DNA from: Eustoma russellianum | Lineage: Eukaryota; Streptophyta; Magnoliopsida; Gentianales; Gentianaceae | Direction of reading: 5' to 3' | Assembly: GCA_036186865.1 (NCBI GenBank) | Contig: AP025069.1 | Coordinates: forward strand, 18,041,447 to 18,105,446 | Length of the DNA: 64,000 nt | Part shown: piece by piece, positions 34,483-44,860 of the stretch | Position numbering within the stretch: position 1 is the first letter of the stretch | How the letters are laid out: each line of letters starts with the position of its first letter | Position numbers and translations under genes: made by a program | Notes under the pieces: model-generated | The model's database searches: none | Seen by the model: only the letters and a program-made list of their open reading frames with translations | What the model was told of the DNA's origin: nothing

Positions 34483-36428
34483 GTTGGTTAGTCTTCTATT
34501 CATGTTTACCTTGTTTAACTTGCATAAAATGATGGTGTCGTGTAGTAAACTGTTTGTCTTATATCCATTTAGAATCTGTTAGTTTAGTTAGTTAGTTTAT
34601 GTTTTGTAGTGTTTGTTAGATAGTATACTATAGTTTGGTAACTTAGTTAAGTAGGCAAAACGAAAACACCCCACAAAAACAACTTAGACTAAACTTAAGT
34701 GTGTTAGGAGTTGATTGTGTAGCTTGAAACAAAAACCGTGTGTGACCAGCTTCTAATTGTTCAATCTAGCTTAGATATTGTTCATTAGGTCCTAATCTAG
34801 AAGTTTAAATGGTAGTTTAGATAAGTCCCTAAAACAGAAAACTTTGAACACAAAAAAAATAGGTTAGTTGATAGTAGTTGTAATCAAGTTGTTTAAATTC
34901 TGTTTTTTAGTTCATGTGTGCAAACTGTTTGGACGTTTTATATGCTGCCATATTTAGCTTAGTTGATCTTCATTAGACCTTAATCTAGTAGCTTAAGTGT
35001 TAGTTTAGTTGTGTCCTTCAAAAGAGAAAACTTGAACACAAAATAGATTAGTTGGTAGTTAGCTTGTAATCAAATAGTTAAAATTCTGTTTTTAGTAACT
35101 TTTGTGCAAACTGTCCAAAACGTTTTAGTGCTGCCTTATTTAGCTTAGTTAGGCTAGTTTACAACATAGTTTAAGTGTTTTAGTTGGTTGATTAGTTTAG
35201 CACCATAAATCCGAAAACCAAAGAACCAAAACAAAGTAGTTTTAGCTAGTAAGTGTGCTGCCTAGTTCAAGAGACATACGTTTGAACATCAACCCTTGCA
35301 TCTAGTATCATTTAGTCTAGAATCTGATTGCATCATACAAACAAAAACCAAACAAAAACAAGGTAGGATAGATCACTTAAAAACCAAACAAAACAAGTTA
35401 GCTTAGTTGCATCAAAACTGATTTTTCATTAGTTGTTAGTAATCAGCCTTTATAAACTTCATTTAGAAACAACTAAGTTGCATTTAGCTATCTTAAGACT
35501 AGTTAGATCATTTACATCAAAAACAGAAAAGGGAAAAAAAATAAGTGCCAAAACCGTGTGGATTAAAACAACTTTTAAAGCTCATTTGAAATCTTGGTGT
35601 ATGCTAATAGCTTTATCTTTTTGTTGATTTCAATTGTTTCAAACAACTTGTTGGACTTAGATATATTCTGAAAGTTAGGAATTGTTTAAGCCCCACATTG
35701 TTAAAGAGCTATCCAATTGTTGTTTTAGATCACTTTCTGAACTTACATTGCACTATATACAATTTGAACTTGTTGTAATTGTGAATTGAATTTCCACTAC
35801 ATAGTGTTTAGCCGTGTTGTGTACGAGGAAATTTCAAATTCCAAATACAACAAACCTTGTGCAATTAAAGGCCGTGGGCAATGTCTCATGTAGGCCGTGA
35901 GGAGTAGTCTCACAACAATCAAGCAAACCCATCCAAAGAAAGAAAATTAAGCTTGATTGAGAAATACGCGAGAGAAAAGCCAAATATTTGTCAACAAGTA
36001 AGAGGCAAGACAAGAGAGAATTGCACAAGAAAGCCAAGTGAGGAAAAAGCCCAAAGATAAACGTTGCATAAAGGGAAAATCCCGTGCAAAGCTCAAAAGA
36101 AAGAAAGTGCCCAAACCAAACCCCAAAGTGTTGTAGTTTTGAAATATTGAAAGTTTCTAAAGCAAACCCTTGCTAGCACTTTGTTTGTGTGTCTTTACTT
36201 TCACTTTACTACAATTGATAATTGCATATGCTGTAAAGTAAATTGAGGGATTGTCTTAAAACAACCCCGTAGATTTCTTTCAGCCCGAACAACGATTTGA
36301 CTTCTGTGATTTACTTGAATCTTTAGGAGGAATAGTCCAAATTGCTGTTTTGAACAATTGTCAACATAAAGTAGAGTATTTGCATCTTGTCAATATTTTA
36401 ATTGGCTTTTGAGATTGTTTTCTGAATC
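34483..36428 (+). other. Leader of A3
   Basis: About 1.9 kb, no gene. Longer than in A1 because a block of about 200 bases with AGCTTAGTTGATCTTCATTAG is doubled (about 34730-34960 and 34955-35130). Conserved hairpin GTGAG-loop-CTCAC at 35897-35913. Confidence 0.75.
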
Positions 36429-39400
36429 ATGGGTCCCCAACAGAAAGATAATGCATCATCCCCGTCCCCATCTACTCCTGTCCCATCCCCAGTCCCTGTT
36501 ACCCTAGAAATTATACAGCAAACACTCACTTTCCTTGTTAATCAATTTGGTTTAATGAAGAGTGACATAGAGGATAACAAACAGAGGATAAGCAAAGTAG
36601 AAAAGCCAACCTCAAATCAAAAGGAACCTAGTATCCCTTTTCAAGAAGGCACCTCTTATGATAATGAGTCTCATGTTGAACGTAGAAAAGTCACATCACT
36701 TAGAGGTAGAGGTAAAGGTAGAGGTAGTAATAGAGGTCGTAGGAACCTTTCTTTTGAGGAAAGATTTGATAGTCTCCCTGAGTACAATGAAGAACCCTAT
36801 CTGGAGGAAAGATATGATGAACGTCAACCTAATAGGGATGAACATCTTGAAGAAGAATGCATTACTACAAAACTGACAATTCCCCCCTTCCATGGAAAAA
36901 GTGATCCTGAAACATATTTGCAATGGGAAACAAAGCTAGATCATATGTATTCTTGCACTAACTATTCTGAATTGGCCAAAGTGCGGTATGCAACTTTTGA
37001 ATTTGTAGATTATGCTTTACTTTGGTGGGAACAACTGAAGAACACCAGGAGAAGAACAAGACAACCCCCTGTTGTTACTTGGTCCGAGCTGAAACAAGAG
37101 ATGAGGAAGAGATTCATATCTCCTTCCTATGAAAGAAGCGTTTTCCAGAAATTGCAACAACTTTCTCAAGGTAATAGATCTGTTGATGAATTTTATAAAG
37201 AGTTAGAACATTTGCTTACCAGGGCTAACATAGAAGAAGCTGAGGAAGCCACCATGGCTAGATTTCTAGCTGGCTTGAACAAAGAGATTGCATTTAAGGT
37301 GGAACTTACACCTTACTCTGATCTGGCTTCTATGGTTCACATTGCTGAGAAAGTGGAAAGACAATTAAAGGTAAAAACTTCTAACCCTTCTTTTCGGACT
37401 AATCCTTTGAGTTTTCCTAGAACACAGCCCAGGACGCCATTCCGTCCACAACAAGGTCAAGGCCGTGGATCCCAAGGAAAATCAACCCAGAACATCCAAA
37501 ATCATCCAAAGCTTCCAATCACTGATAAAGGCAAAGCCAAGGTGGGAGGTACGCCTAATTTTAAGACTCGTGATAATCAATGTTTTAAATGCTTAGGAAA
37601 AGGTCATTTTGCTAATCAATGTCCCAACCCTAAACGCATCTTGTTTATTGAAGAGTCTAATGAGTATTATTCTGAGGAAGAATTGGAAGAGAGTGAAGAA
37701 AACAAAGAAATCGAGCAAACATGTGAGGAGGAAGAAGAGATTAGTGAAGAGCTTGATGAGTGTGAAGCAAAAGAGTTCTTAGTTGTCCGTCGAGCCCTAA
37801 GTGCCCAAATTAAAACTGAAGAACCTGAAATACAACGAGAGAACATATTCCACATTCACTGTATGGTTAAAAAGAAAGTCTGCACTTTAATCATTGACTC
37901 CGGTTCATGTACCAATGTTGCAAGTTTTGAGCTTGTTAGGAAACTTGAGTTACCTTTAATCAATCACCCCCGTCCTTATAGACTTACGTGGCTTAATGAG
38001 TGTGGTGAAGTTAAAGTAACAAAGCAAGTCCTAGTTCCTTTGTCAATTGGTGGGTATTCTGCTGAGGTGTTATGTGACGTAGCCCCTATGCAATCAAGTC
38101 ATATCTTATTAGGTAGACCGTGGCAATTTGACAACAAAGTTACATATGATGGTTACCTGAATAGATATTCCTTTAGGCATAACAACAAACTGTTCAAATT
38201 AAATGCCTTGCCCCCACACAAAGTTTTTGAGGATCAACAACGAATGTTAAAAAGCTATAATGATCCAAAAGAAAAGGAATTGGAAAGGACCTTTATCAAA
38301 GAACACCAACTGAGAAGTTCTCATCTTAAAGTTGAACCGAAAGAAAACAAAGCTTCTGCTGAACCATCTCTAAAGAAAAGCGCATTCTTTGCATCTCAAA
38401 GTGAGGTATTCCATGCTATCAATTCAAACAAAAATGTTTATATCTTGCTTTACAAAGAAGCACTGTTCTCTTCAACTGAAATACCATCTACTTTACCAAG
38501 TGAAGTTGTATCTTTACTTCAAGAATTTTCTAGCTTGTTTCCTGAAGGAGATCCCCCAGGTTTACCCCCTCTAAGAGGCATTGAGCATCAAATAGATTTC
38601 ATTCCAGGAGCTGTTCTGCCAAACAGACCTGCCTATAGAGCCAATCCAGAGGAAACTAAGGAAATCCAAAAGCAAGTTGAGGAATTATTGACTCAAGGTA
38701 AAGTAAGAGAGAGTATGAGTCCTTGTGTTGTTCCTGTAATCATTGTCCCTAATAAAGATGGGACTTGGAGAATGTGTACTGACTGTAGAGCCATCAATAA
38801 GATCACCGTGAAGTATAGATACCCTATTCCTAGGTTGGATGACATGTTGGATATGTTACATGGGTCTAGGTGCTTTAGCAAAGTAGATCTTAAGCAAGGA
38901 TATTTCCAAGTGAGAATTAGGGAAGGTGATGAATGGAAAACTGCCTTTAAGACTAAATTTGGATTGTACGAATGGTTAGTTATGCCCTTTGGTTTGACGA
39001 ACGCCCCTAGTACTTTCATGAGGTTAATGAATGAGGTCTTAAGGAGATTCATAGGGAAATTTGTAGTAGTTTACTTTGATGATATTCTTATCTACTCCAA
39101 AACCCTAAGTGAACACCTAAACCATCTAAGAGCCGTTTTTGTCACCCTACAGAAAGAAAAGTTGTATGCTAATTTCAAGAAGTGTTCTTTCTGTCTGGAG
39201 AAGGTTACATTCTTAGGATTTGTGATTAGTGCTGAAGGAATTGAAGTGGACCAAGAAAAAGTTAAATCCATAACTGAGTGGCCAACCCCTAAGTCTGCTG
39301 GAGATATTAGGAGTTTTCATGGATTAGCTAGCTTCTATAGACGTTTTGTAAAAGATTTCTCTACCATAGCTGCACCATTGAATGAATTAGTCAAGAAAGA

Positions 39401-41330
39401 TGTAAGATTTGAATGGGGAGAAACACAACAACAAGCCTTTGAGGAACTTAAGAAACGTCTAACTTCTGCACCTATCCTGAGATTGCCCAACTTTGATGAA
39501 ACGTTTGAAGTTGAATGTGATGCCAGTGGAGTTGGCATTGGAGCTGTTTTGCATCAAGGTAACAAACTTGTTGCCTACTTTAGTGAGAAATTGAAAGGAG
39601 CTTCCATCAATTATTCAACCTATGATAAAGAATTGTATGCCCTTGTCCGTTCTTTACAAACTTGGCAACATTACCTGCAACCTAAGGAATTTGTGATTCA
39701 TACAGATCATGAGAGCCTTAAGTATCTAAAAGGCCAAGGAAAATTGAACAAAAGACATGCCAAATGGGTTGAATTCATTGAACAATTCCCTTATGTGATC
39801 AAGTATAAGCAAGGAAAAGAAAATGTTGTTGCTGATGCCTTATCTCGTCGCTATACTTTGATTACTACTCTTTCATGTAACATGTTTGGTTTTGAGTCTA
39901 TCAAAGAGATGTATCATTCTGATCATGACTTTAGTTCTATATATCAAGCATGCGTTGAGTCCCCTTTTGCCAAATATTACTTGCATGATGGATATTTGTT
40001 TAAGGAACATAAGTTATGTGTACCAATGTGTTCATTAAGAGAGTTGTTGATAAAAGAAGCTCATGGAGGAGGTTTAATGGGTCATTTTGGCTCGTTAAAA
40101 ACGTTGGAAACACTTAAGGAACATTTCTTCTGGCCGCATATGAGAGCACATGTTGATAAGGTATGTGACCAATGTATTACTTGCAAGCAAGCAAAATCTA
40201 GAACACAACCACATGGATTGTACACTCCTTTATCCGTCCCAAGCTCACCTTGGACTGATATTTCTATGGACTTTGTATTGGGATTGCCTCGATCCAAAAC
40301 TGGTAAAGATAGCATCTTTGTTGTTGTTGATAGATTTTCCAAAATGGCACATTTCATTGCATGTAAGAAAGTTGATGATGCTATTCATATTGCTGATTTG
40401 TTCTTTAAGGAGATTGTTAGATTGCATGGCATGCCACGTACGATTGTTAGTGATAGAGATACAAAGTTTCTAAGTCATTTCTGGCGTGTTTTGTGGAGTA
40501 AACTTGGTACTAAATTGTTATTTTCTACAACTGCTCTCCCACAAACCGATGGTCAAACTGAAGTTGTTAATAGAACTTTGTCTCAACTGTTACGTGTTGT
40601 CATTCAAAAGAACTTGAAGAATTGGGAAGATTGCTTAGCTTACATTGAGTTTGCATACAATAGAGTTGTTCATAGTGGAACATTGCATTCTCCTTTTGAA
40701 GCTGTTTATGGCTTTAACCCTTTGTCCCCGCTTGATCTTGTTCCCATACCTGTTCATGAACGTGTTAGTTTAGATGGTGAACAAAAAGCAAAACTTGTGA
40801 AAGAATTGCATGAAAAGGTTAAGTCACAACTTGAAGCTAAGAATAAAGTGTATGCCAATAGAGCCAACAGGAATCGTAAAGTTGTTATATTTGAACCTGG
40901 TGATCTTGTTTGGTTACACTTGAGGAAAGAAAGATTCCCTAAGGAAAGGGACTCCAAATTGAAGCCAAGAGGCGATGGACCGTTCAAAGTGTTGAAACGG
41001 CTTGGTGATAATGCATATGTTCTCGATCTTCCTGAAGAAAGGTATGGTCCTATCTCTAAAACTTTTAATGTTGCTGACCTTTCTCCGTTTAGTATTGAAT
41101 CAGATTCGAGGACGAATCCTTTTCAAGTGGGAGGGAATGATGAGCTACAGACTAACCTTGTGGATACAAACACTGATGATGACACCTCATTGCCCCACAA
41201 TGGTCCCATAACAAGGAGTATGGCTAAGAAATTGTTACAATGTGTTGAATCATTTCTTTACAGGCATGAAGAGGATGAGCCAAGAAAAGATGATGTCCAT
41301 TGGGTTTATATGATACAAGCTATGATCTAG
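36429..41330 (+). CDS. CRM-A Gag-Pol polyprotein of A3, single open frame
   Basis: 1633 residues. Starts MGPQQKDN, 5' of which no in-frame extension is needed. Arg/Gly-rich stretch near 95-115; Gag core about 160-330; knuckle CFKCLGKGHFANQC at 385-398; protease DSGS at 490-493; RT with YFDD at 882-885; RNase H with Asp 1031 in ECDASG; integrase HHCC about 1195-1245; DDE acids at about 1281, 1342 and 1378 (35 residues between the last two); GPY/F module with GDGPFKV; no chromodomain. The last 64 codons lie inside the 3' LTR and end FLYRHEEDEP, VHWVYMIQAMI. Two changes at usually fixed sites are seen: VPNKDG (Asn 775, others VPKKDG) and LPQTDGQTE (Leu 1370, others HPQTDGQTE). The protein makes the virus-like particle and copies and inserts the element. 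Confidence 0.97.
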   Translation: MGPQQKDNASSPSPSTPVPSPVPVTLEIIQQTLTFLVNQFGLMKSDIEDNKQRISKVEKPTSNQKEPSIPFQEGTSYDNESHVERRKVTSLRGRGKGRGSNRGRRNLSFEERFDSLPEYNEEPYLEERYDERQPNRDEHLEEECITTKLTIPPFHGKSDPETYLQWETKLDHMYSCTNYSELAKVRYATFEFVDYALLWWEQLKNTRRRTRQPPVVTWSELKQEMRKRFISPSYERSVFQKLQQLSQGNRSVDEFYKELEHLLTRANIEEAEEATMARFLAGLNKEIAFKVELTPYSDLASMVHIAEKVERQLKVKTSNPSFRTNPLSFPRTQPRTPFRPQQGQGRGSQGKSTQNIQNHPKLPITDKGKAKVGGTPNFKTRDNQCFKCLGKGHFANQCPNPKRILFIEESNEYYSEEELEESEENKEIEQTCEEEEEISEELDECEAKEFLVVRRALSAQIKTEEPEIQRENIFHIHCMVKKKVCTLIIDSGSCTNVASFELVRKLELPLINHPRPYRLTWLNECGEVKVTKQVLVPLSIGGYSAEVLCDVAPMQSSHILLGRPWQFDNKVTYDGYLNRYSFRHNNKLFKLNALPPHKVFEDQQRMLKSYNDPKEKELERTFIKEHQLRSSHLKVEPKENKASAEPSLKKSAFFASQSEVFHAINSNKNVYILLYKEALFSSTEIPSTLPSEVVSLLQEFSSLFPEGDPPGLPPLRGIEHQIDFIPGAVLPNRPAYRANPEETKEIQKQVEELLTQGKVRESMSPCVVPVIIVPNKDGTWRMCTDCRAINKITVKYRYPIPRLDDMLDMLHGSRCFSKVDLKQGYFQVRIREGDEWKTAFKTKFGLYEWLVMPFGLTNAPSTFMRLMNEVLRRFIGKFVVVYFDDILIYSKTLSEHLNHLRAVFVTLQKEKLYANFKKCSFCLEKVTFLGFVISAEGIEVDQEKVKSITEWPTPKSAGDIRSFHGLASFYRRFVKDFSTIAAPLNELVKKDVRFEWGETQQQAFEELKKRLTSAPILRLPNFDETFEVECDASGVGIGAVLHQGNKLVAYFSEKLKGASINYSTYDKELYALVRSLQTWQHYLQPKEFVIHTDHESLKYLKGQGKLNKRHAKWVEFIEQFPYVIKYKQGKENVVADALSRRYTLITTLSCNMFGFESIKEMYHSDHDFSSIYQACVESPFAKYYLHDGYLFKEHKLCVPMCSLRELLIKEAHGGGLMGHFGSLKTLETLKEHFFWPHMRAHVDKVCDQCITCKQAKSRTQPHGLYTPLSVPSSPWTDISMDFVLGLPRSKTGKDSIFVVVDRFSKMAHFIACKKVDDAIHIADLFFKEIVRLHGMPRTIVSDRDTKFLSHFWRVLWSKLGTKLLFSTTALPQTDGQTEVVNRTLSQLLRVVIQKNLKNWEDCLAYIEFAYNRVVHSGTLHSPFEAVYGFNPLSPLDLVPIPVHERVSLDGEQKAKLVKELHEKVKSQLEAKNKVYANRANRNRKVVIFEPGDLVWLHLRKERFPKERDSKLKPRGDGPFKVLKRLGDNAYVLDLPEERYGPISKTFNVADLSPFSIESDSRTNPFQVGGNDELQTNLVDTNTDDDTSLPHNGPITRSMAKKLLQCVESFLYRHEEDEPRKDDVHWVYMIQAMI

Positions 41331-42459
41331 TTGTATCAAATGCATGTTGTACATATCTTTAGATGTTCTTTTTTAATATTAATGGTTTGTTAACTTTGTT
41401 TTAGGATAGTATGTGTTGTATTCTTGCCTTATCTTTCAGGTACACGTTTTTAGCTTGAAGATGCAATTCAAAGCTGAATTTTTGTCCTAGCAAAGAGGTG
41501 TTGTGCAAGGAGCTTACAAGCAAGGTGGTGACAAGCACTCATGTTAATTCAAGCAATGTTCTTCACGTTGAAAACAAGAATGTGGAAGCTGCTCAAGCCT
41601 TCAACCAATAGAAAGGAGTCTTCTAAATGCTTGAACCAGTCATAAACAACTAAAGAAAGTTCAACAAGCTGCTCAACCAAGGATCCAATCACAAGCTTGA
41701 AGATTTTCGGCTGGTCTAGGCATATTTTGTTTGAATATTCAACACCAAAGTAAGAACCAATCAAGGCCAAGTACAAACCAAGCTGCACACTCCATAAACC
41801 AATCAAAACTTTGGCTGAATTCAAGCAAGGGAATGTACGGTTGTCTAAGGGAAATTCTTTGAAAATTCAAGCTACAACTCACAACCAATCAAGGCTAAGA
41901 TCCAAGCAAGCTGCTCAATGTTTAAACCAATCAAAATTATGGGTGAAGACAAGCAAAGAAGGAAGGAGAAGCAACCAGCTTCTTTTCAACCGAAAGTTGC
42001 TCCAACTTGTTCAAAAAGCAAACATGTTATTCCTAGTCTTGTACTTTGTATTTTAAACTTTGTACCTCTTAAATTTTCGTTTGTTATAAGTAGGATAAGA
42101 AGCTGAATGTACAAAGGAACCATTATCAAACATATTTCAATCAAATTTCCTTCAAGGAGTTCACAACTATTTCTTAGTTGAAGTTTGAAACCACTAACGG
42201 TTTTCTTTCAAGTTCCTAGCCTAGAACTTGTTAGTATTTGCTTCATCATTTGGTTTACAGCATCTTAGGGTCTCATTGAGGTTTTAGATGTGTTGGAGTG
42301 CCAAAGAGGGAGAGGTGTTGGCATAAATTGAGCCAAGAACAATGGTTAAAGTTCAAGGGGTATCTTGGAGATGTTCTTTGACATAGCTTGTGTTCAAATC
42401 AGTTTGGAATAGGAGACAAAGTCCTTGGCAACGTTTTCTAGCCTTCGTTTGGCTCATCA
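41138..42459 (+). repeat. CRM-A 3' LTR of A3
   Basis: 1322 bases, starts in the Pol frame at the codons after GGN and ends GGCTCATCA, followed by CAAAG. Confidence 0.96.
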
Positions 42460-42905
42460 CAAAGTTACGTTCTTTTTGTGCTAGAAGTTTCTTATAAATG
42501 TCATAATTACGTTCTATGAACTTCACATAGCCATGTTCAACTTCAACATCATCATGGAAACCAACATGCAATTTCTTATCAGGTTCGTACACCTTAGAGT
42601 GCAAAATGACATCATCACTAGAATCAGATTCAGACAAACTGGATTTAAGCAAATTAGGATCATGCAAGTCAAGAAGCTTATCATGTAAGTCATGTTTATT
42701 CGGCATATCAACTTTATCATCATGAACAACATGTGTATCAATTGAAATTTTAGCATCGTCGTCATAAGAATTATGTTCAATATCAACGCTAGAATCATCA
42801 CATATCATGCAAAGCACATGCAATTCCATAAGGGAAATGAGCTTGACGTAAGCCTTCTATCGTCGCACGATAGAGGTCTCTAATGTCATCCTCCATGGAA
42901 TCCAT
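42460..42905 (-). pseudogene. N1 protein, N-terminal part, interrupted by A3
   Basis: The frame from the ATG at 42829 runs leftward to the A3 duplication and, with one CAAAG removed, continues in phase into 33141-32150, giving 454 codons. It is very acidic (many Asp, His and Ser; runs such as SYDDDAK and SESDSSDD). An earlier ATG at 42905 opens 35 codons in another phase (MDSMEDDIRDLYRATIEGL) that overlap this start and end TGA, so a small indel may hide a longer N terminus. No Gag, knuckle or enzyme motif is seen. Function unknown. Confidence 0.6.
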
Positions 42906-43415
42906 GAGTAACCTGAAATTAATCAAAAATACAAAGAAAGGAAAAACTAACACAAAGACAAAAGAAACATCGTTACATTAGTGAAATCAAAATTAATGTA
43001 TATGTTCCTTTCTCTCTCTTGTATAGTCACTCAAGTTTGCGTTTTCCTGGGCCAATCTTGAGCTAGATACAACCAAAGCAAGCTTTTCAAATGGCTAACA
43101 CAATCTGATGATCAAATGCACCTGTTTCTCCAACGTATCACCCAAGTTTCAACAACCAATAAGCAAATGTATCAAGCCAAGATAAGACAATTTAACACAC
43201 TTAACCTTCTATGAATCAAAGAAAAAGGAACCAAAATTTATGTCAAAGGCTGAGCTAAAGAAAACTAAGGATTGCCCTGGGCAATCTTTAGTTAAACTTA
43301 GCCTTATGCAAATTGATCACAAGTTGTTGATTTAATTACAATAACCAAGTATCCAAGTCTAAAGATAATGAAGGGTGTGGTGTTTTGTGGATACAAAAGG
43401 CACGGTTCTGGGAAT
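42906..43415 (-). other. Leader of N1
   Basis: Non-coding. The part 43240-43320 is clearly related to the CRM-B leader (GGCTGA...CTAAGG...GGCAATCTTTAGTTAA...TTATGCA) and holds the shared hairpin. A4 begins at 43416. Confidence 0.65.
43263..43293 (-). promoter_or_regulatory. Conserved leader hairpin (N1)
   Basis: Arms AACTAAGGATTGCC and GGCAATCTTTAGTT around CTG. In the transcript 13 of 14 positions pair, one more than in B1, because A-C becomes A-U. Confidence 0.55.
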
Positions 43416-43670
43416 TGATGAGCTACAGCCTAACCTTATGAATACAAACACTGATGATGACACCTCACTGCCCCGCACAGGTCCCATAACAAGGAGTATG
43501 GCTAAGAAGTTGTTGCATTGTGTTGAATCATTTCTTTATAGGCAGGCATGAAGAGGATGAACCAAGCAGAGATGATGTCCATTGGGTTTATATGATAGAA
43601 GCTTTGATCTAGCTGTATCAAAAACATGTTGTACATATCTTTAGTTGTTCTTTCTAATATTGTTGGTTGG
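43416..43670 (+). repeat. A4 5' LTR, left part
   Basis: First 255 bases of a CRM-A LTR, including the tail coding to a TAG near 43612 (with a 4-base GGCA repeat that breaks the frame). It stops at GTTGG, where N2 is inserted, and resumes at 50081. Confidence 0.9.
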
Positions 43671-44846
43671 TGATGAGCTACAGCCTAACCTTGTGGATAC
43701 AAACACTGATGATGACACCTCACTGCCCCGCACAGGTCCCATAACAATGAGTATGGCTAAGAAGTTGTTACATTGTGTTGAATCATTTCTTTACAGGCAT
43801 GAAGAGGATGAACCAAGCAGAGATGATGTCCATTGGGTTTATATGATACAAGGTTTGATCTAGTTGTATCAAAAGCATGTTGTACATATCTTTAGTTGTT
43901 CTTTTAATATTTGTTGATCGGTTAACCTTGTTTTAGGATAGTTTGTGTTGTATTATTGCTTTGTCTTTCAGGTACACGTACTTAACTTGAAAATGCAATT
44001 AGAACTTGAATTTTTGTCCAAGCAAGGAGGTGATAAGCAAGTAGCTTACAAGCAAGGAGGTGACAAGCACTCATGTCAAATTCAAGAATTGTTCTTCACG
44101 TTGAAATGGATGGACAAGCTGCTCAAAGCTTTAACCAATAGGAAAAAGTCTTGCAAATGTTCAAACCAATCAAAAACAAACAAGGAGACAACCAAGCAAG
44201 CTGCATAACAAATGAACCAATCAGATCCTTGAAGTTTAAGGCCTAGATCACGCAAGAGAAGGTTTGAAAATTCAAAGCCTAACTTACAACCAATCAAAGG
44301 GAGTTCAAGCTGCTCAATGCATTATCCAATCAAAACTTTGGCTAAAACAAAGCAAAGAAGCACGGCAAGGAAACCAGATTTCTTGGAACCAAAATTGTTC
44401 AAAAAGCAAGCATGTTATTCCTAGTCTTGTACTTTGTACTTTAAACTTTGTACCTTGTAATTTTCGTTTGTTATAAGTAGCATAGGAAGCTGAATGTACA
44501 AACAACCACAATTTCAAACACATTTCAATCAGATTTTTCCTTTAAGGAGTTCTCAACTTTTTAGTTGAAGTTAAAACCACTTAACGGTTTCTTTCAAGTT
44601 CATAGCCTAGAACTTGTTAGTATTTTTACTTCATTTTTGGTTTACAGCATCTTAGGGTCTCAATGAGGTTTTAGATGTGTTGGAATGCCAAAGAGGAAGA
44701 GGTGTTGGTATAAATTGAGCCAAGAACAAACGGTTACAGTTCAAGGGGTGTCATTGTGATGTTCTTTGCCATAGCTGAGGTTCAAATCAATTTGGAATAG
44801 AGGACAAAGTCTTGGAACGTTTTTCTAGCTTTTATTTGGCTCATCA
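43671..44846 (+). repeat. N2 5' LTR
   Basis: TGATGAGCTACAG to GGCTCATCA. Same subfamily as the A4 LTR (CTGCCCCGCACAGG, GATCGGTTAACC, AACGTTTTTCTAG). Confidence 0.93.
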
Positions 44847-44848
44847 AT

Positions 44849-44860
44849 TGGTATCAGAGC
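44849..44860 (+). other. Primer-binding site of N2
   Basis: Exact TGGTATCAGAGC after the 5' LTR. Confidence 0.92.

Larger units (their letters stand above)
33147..42459 (+). mobile_element. CRM-A copy A3, complete, with target duplication
   Basis: Both LTRs are 1322 bases and share TGATGAG/CTCATCA ends. The flanks are CAAAG at 33142-33146 and CAAAG at 42460-42464. It has an exact primer-binding site, 1.9-kb leader, one open Gag-Pol frame and GTGGGAGGGAA polypurine tract. By eye the LTRs differ at about nine bases and no indels, so the insertion is recent. It sits inside the N1 reading frame in opposite orientation. Confidence 0.97.
31050..43415 (-). mobile_element. N1: pol-less, CRM-B-related element, split by A3 and cut by A4
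   Basis: Minus-strand element seen in two pieces, 31050-33146 and 42460-43415, separated by A3 with its CAAAG duplication. From 5' to 3': leader with the CRM-B hairpin, one long acidic reading frame, polypurine tract near 32310-32325, LTR with tail coding and TATA box. Its 5' LTR must lie to the right of A4, outside the window. No protease, RT, RNase H or integrase sequence is present, so it would depend on another element, probably CRM-B by leader and tail likeness. Confidence 0.7.

Noticed and set aside
42353..42829. 158-codon minus-strand frame as a complete gene
   Set aside because: Its last 30 or so codons are antisense CRM-A LTR; the true continuation of the N1 frame lies beyond A3.
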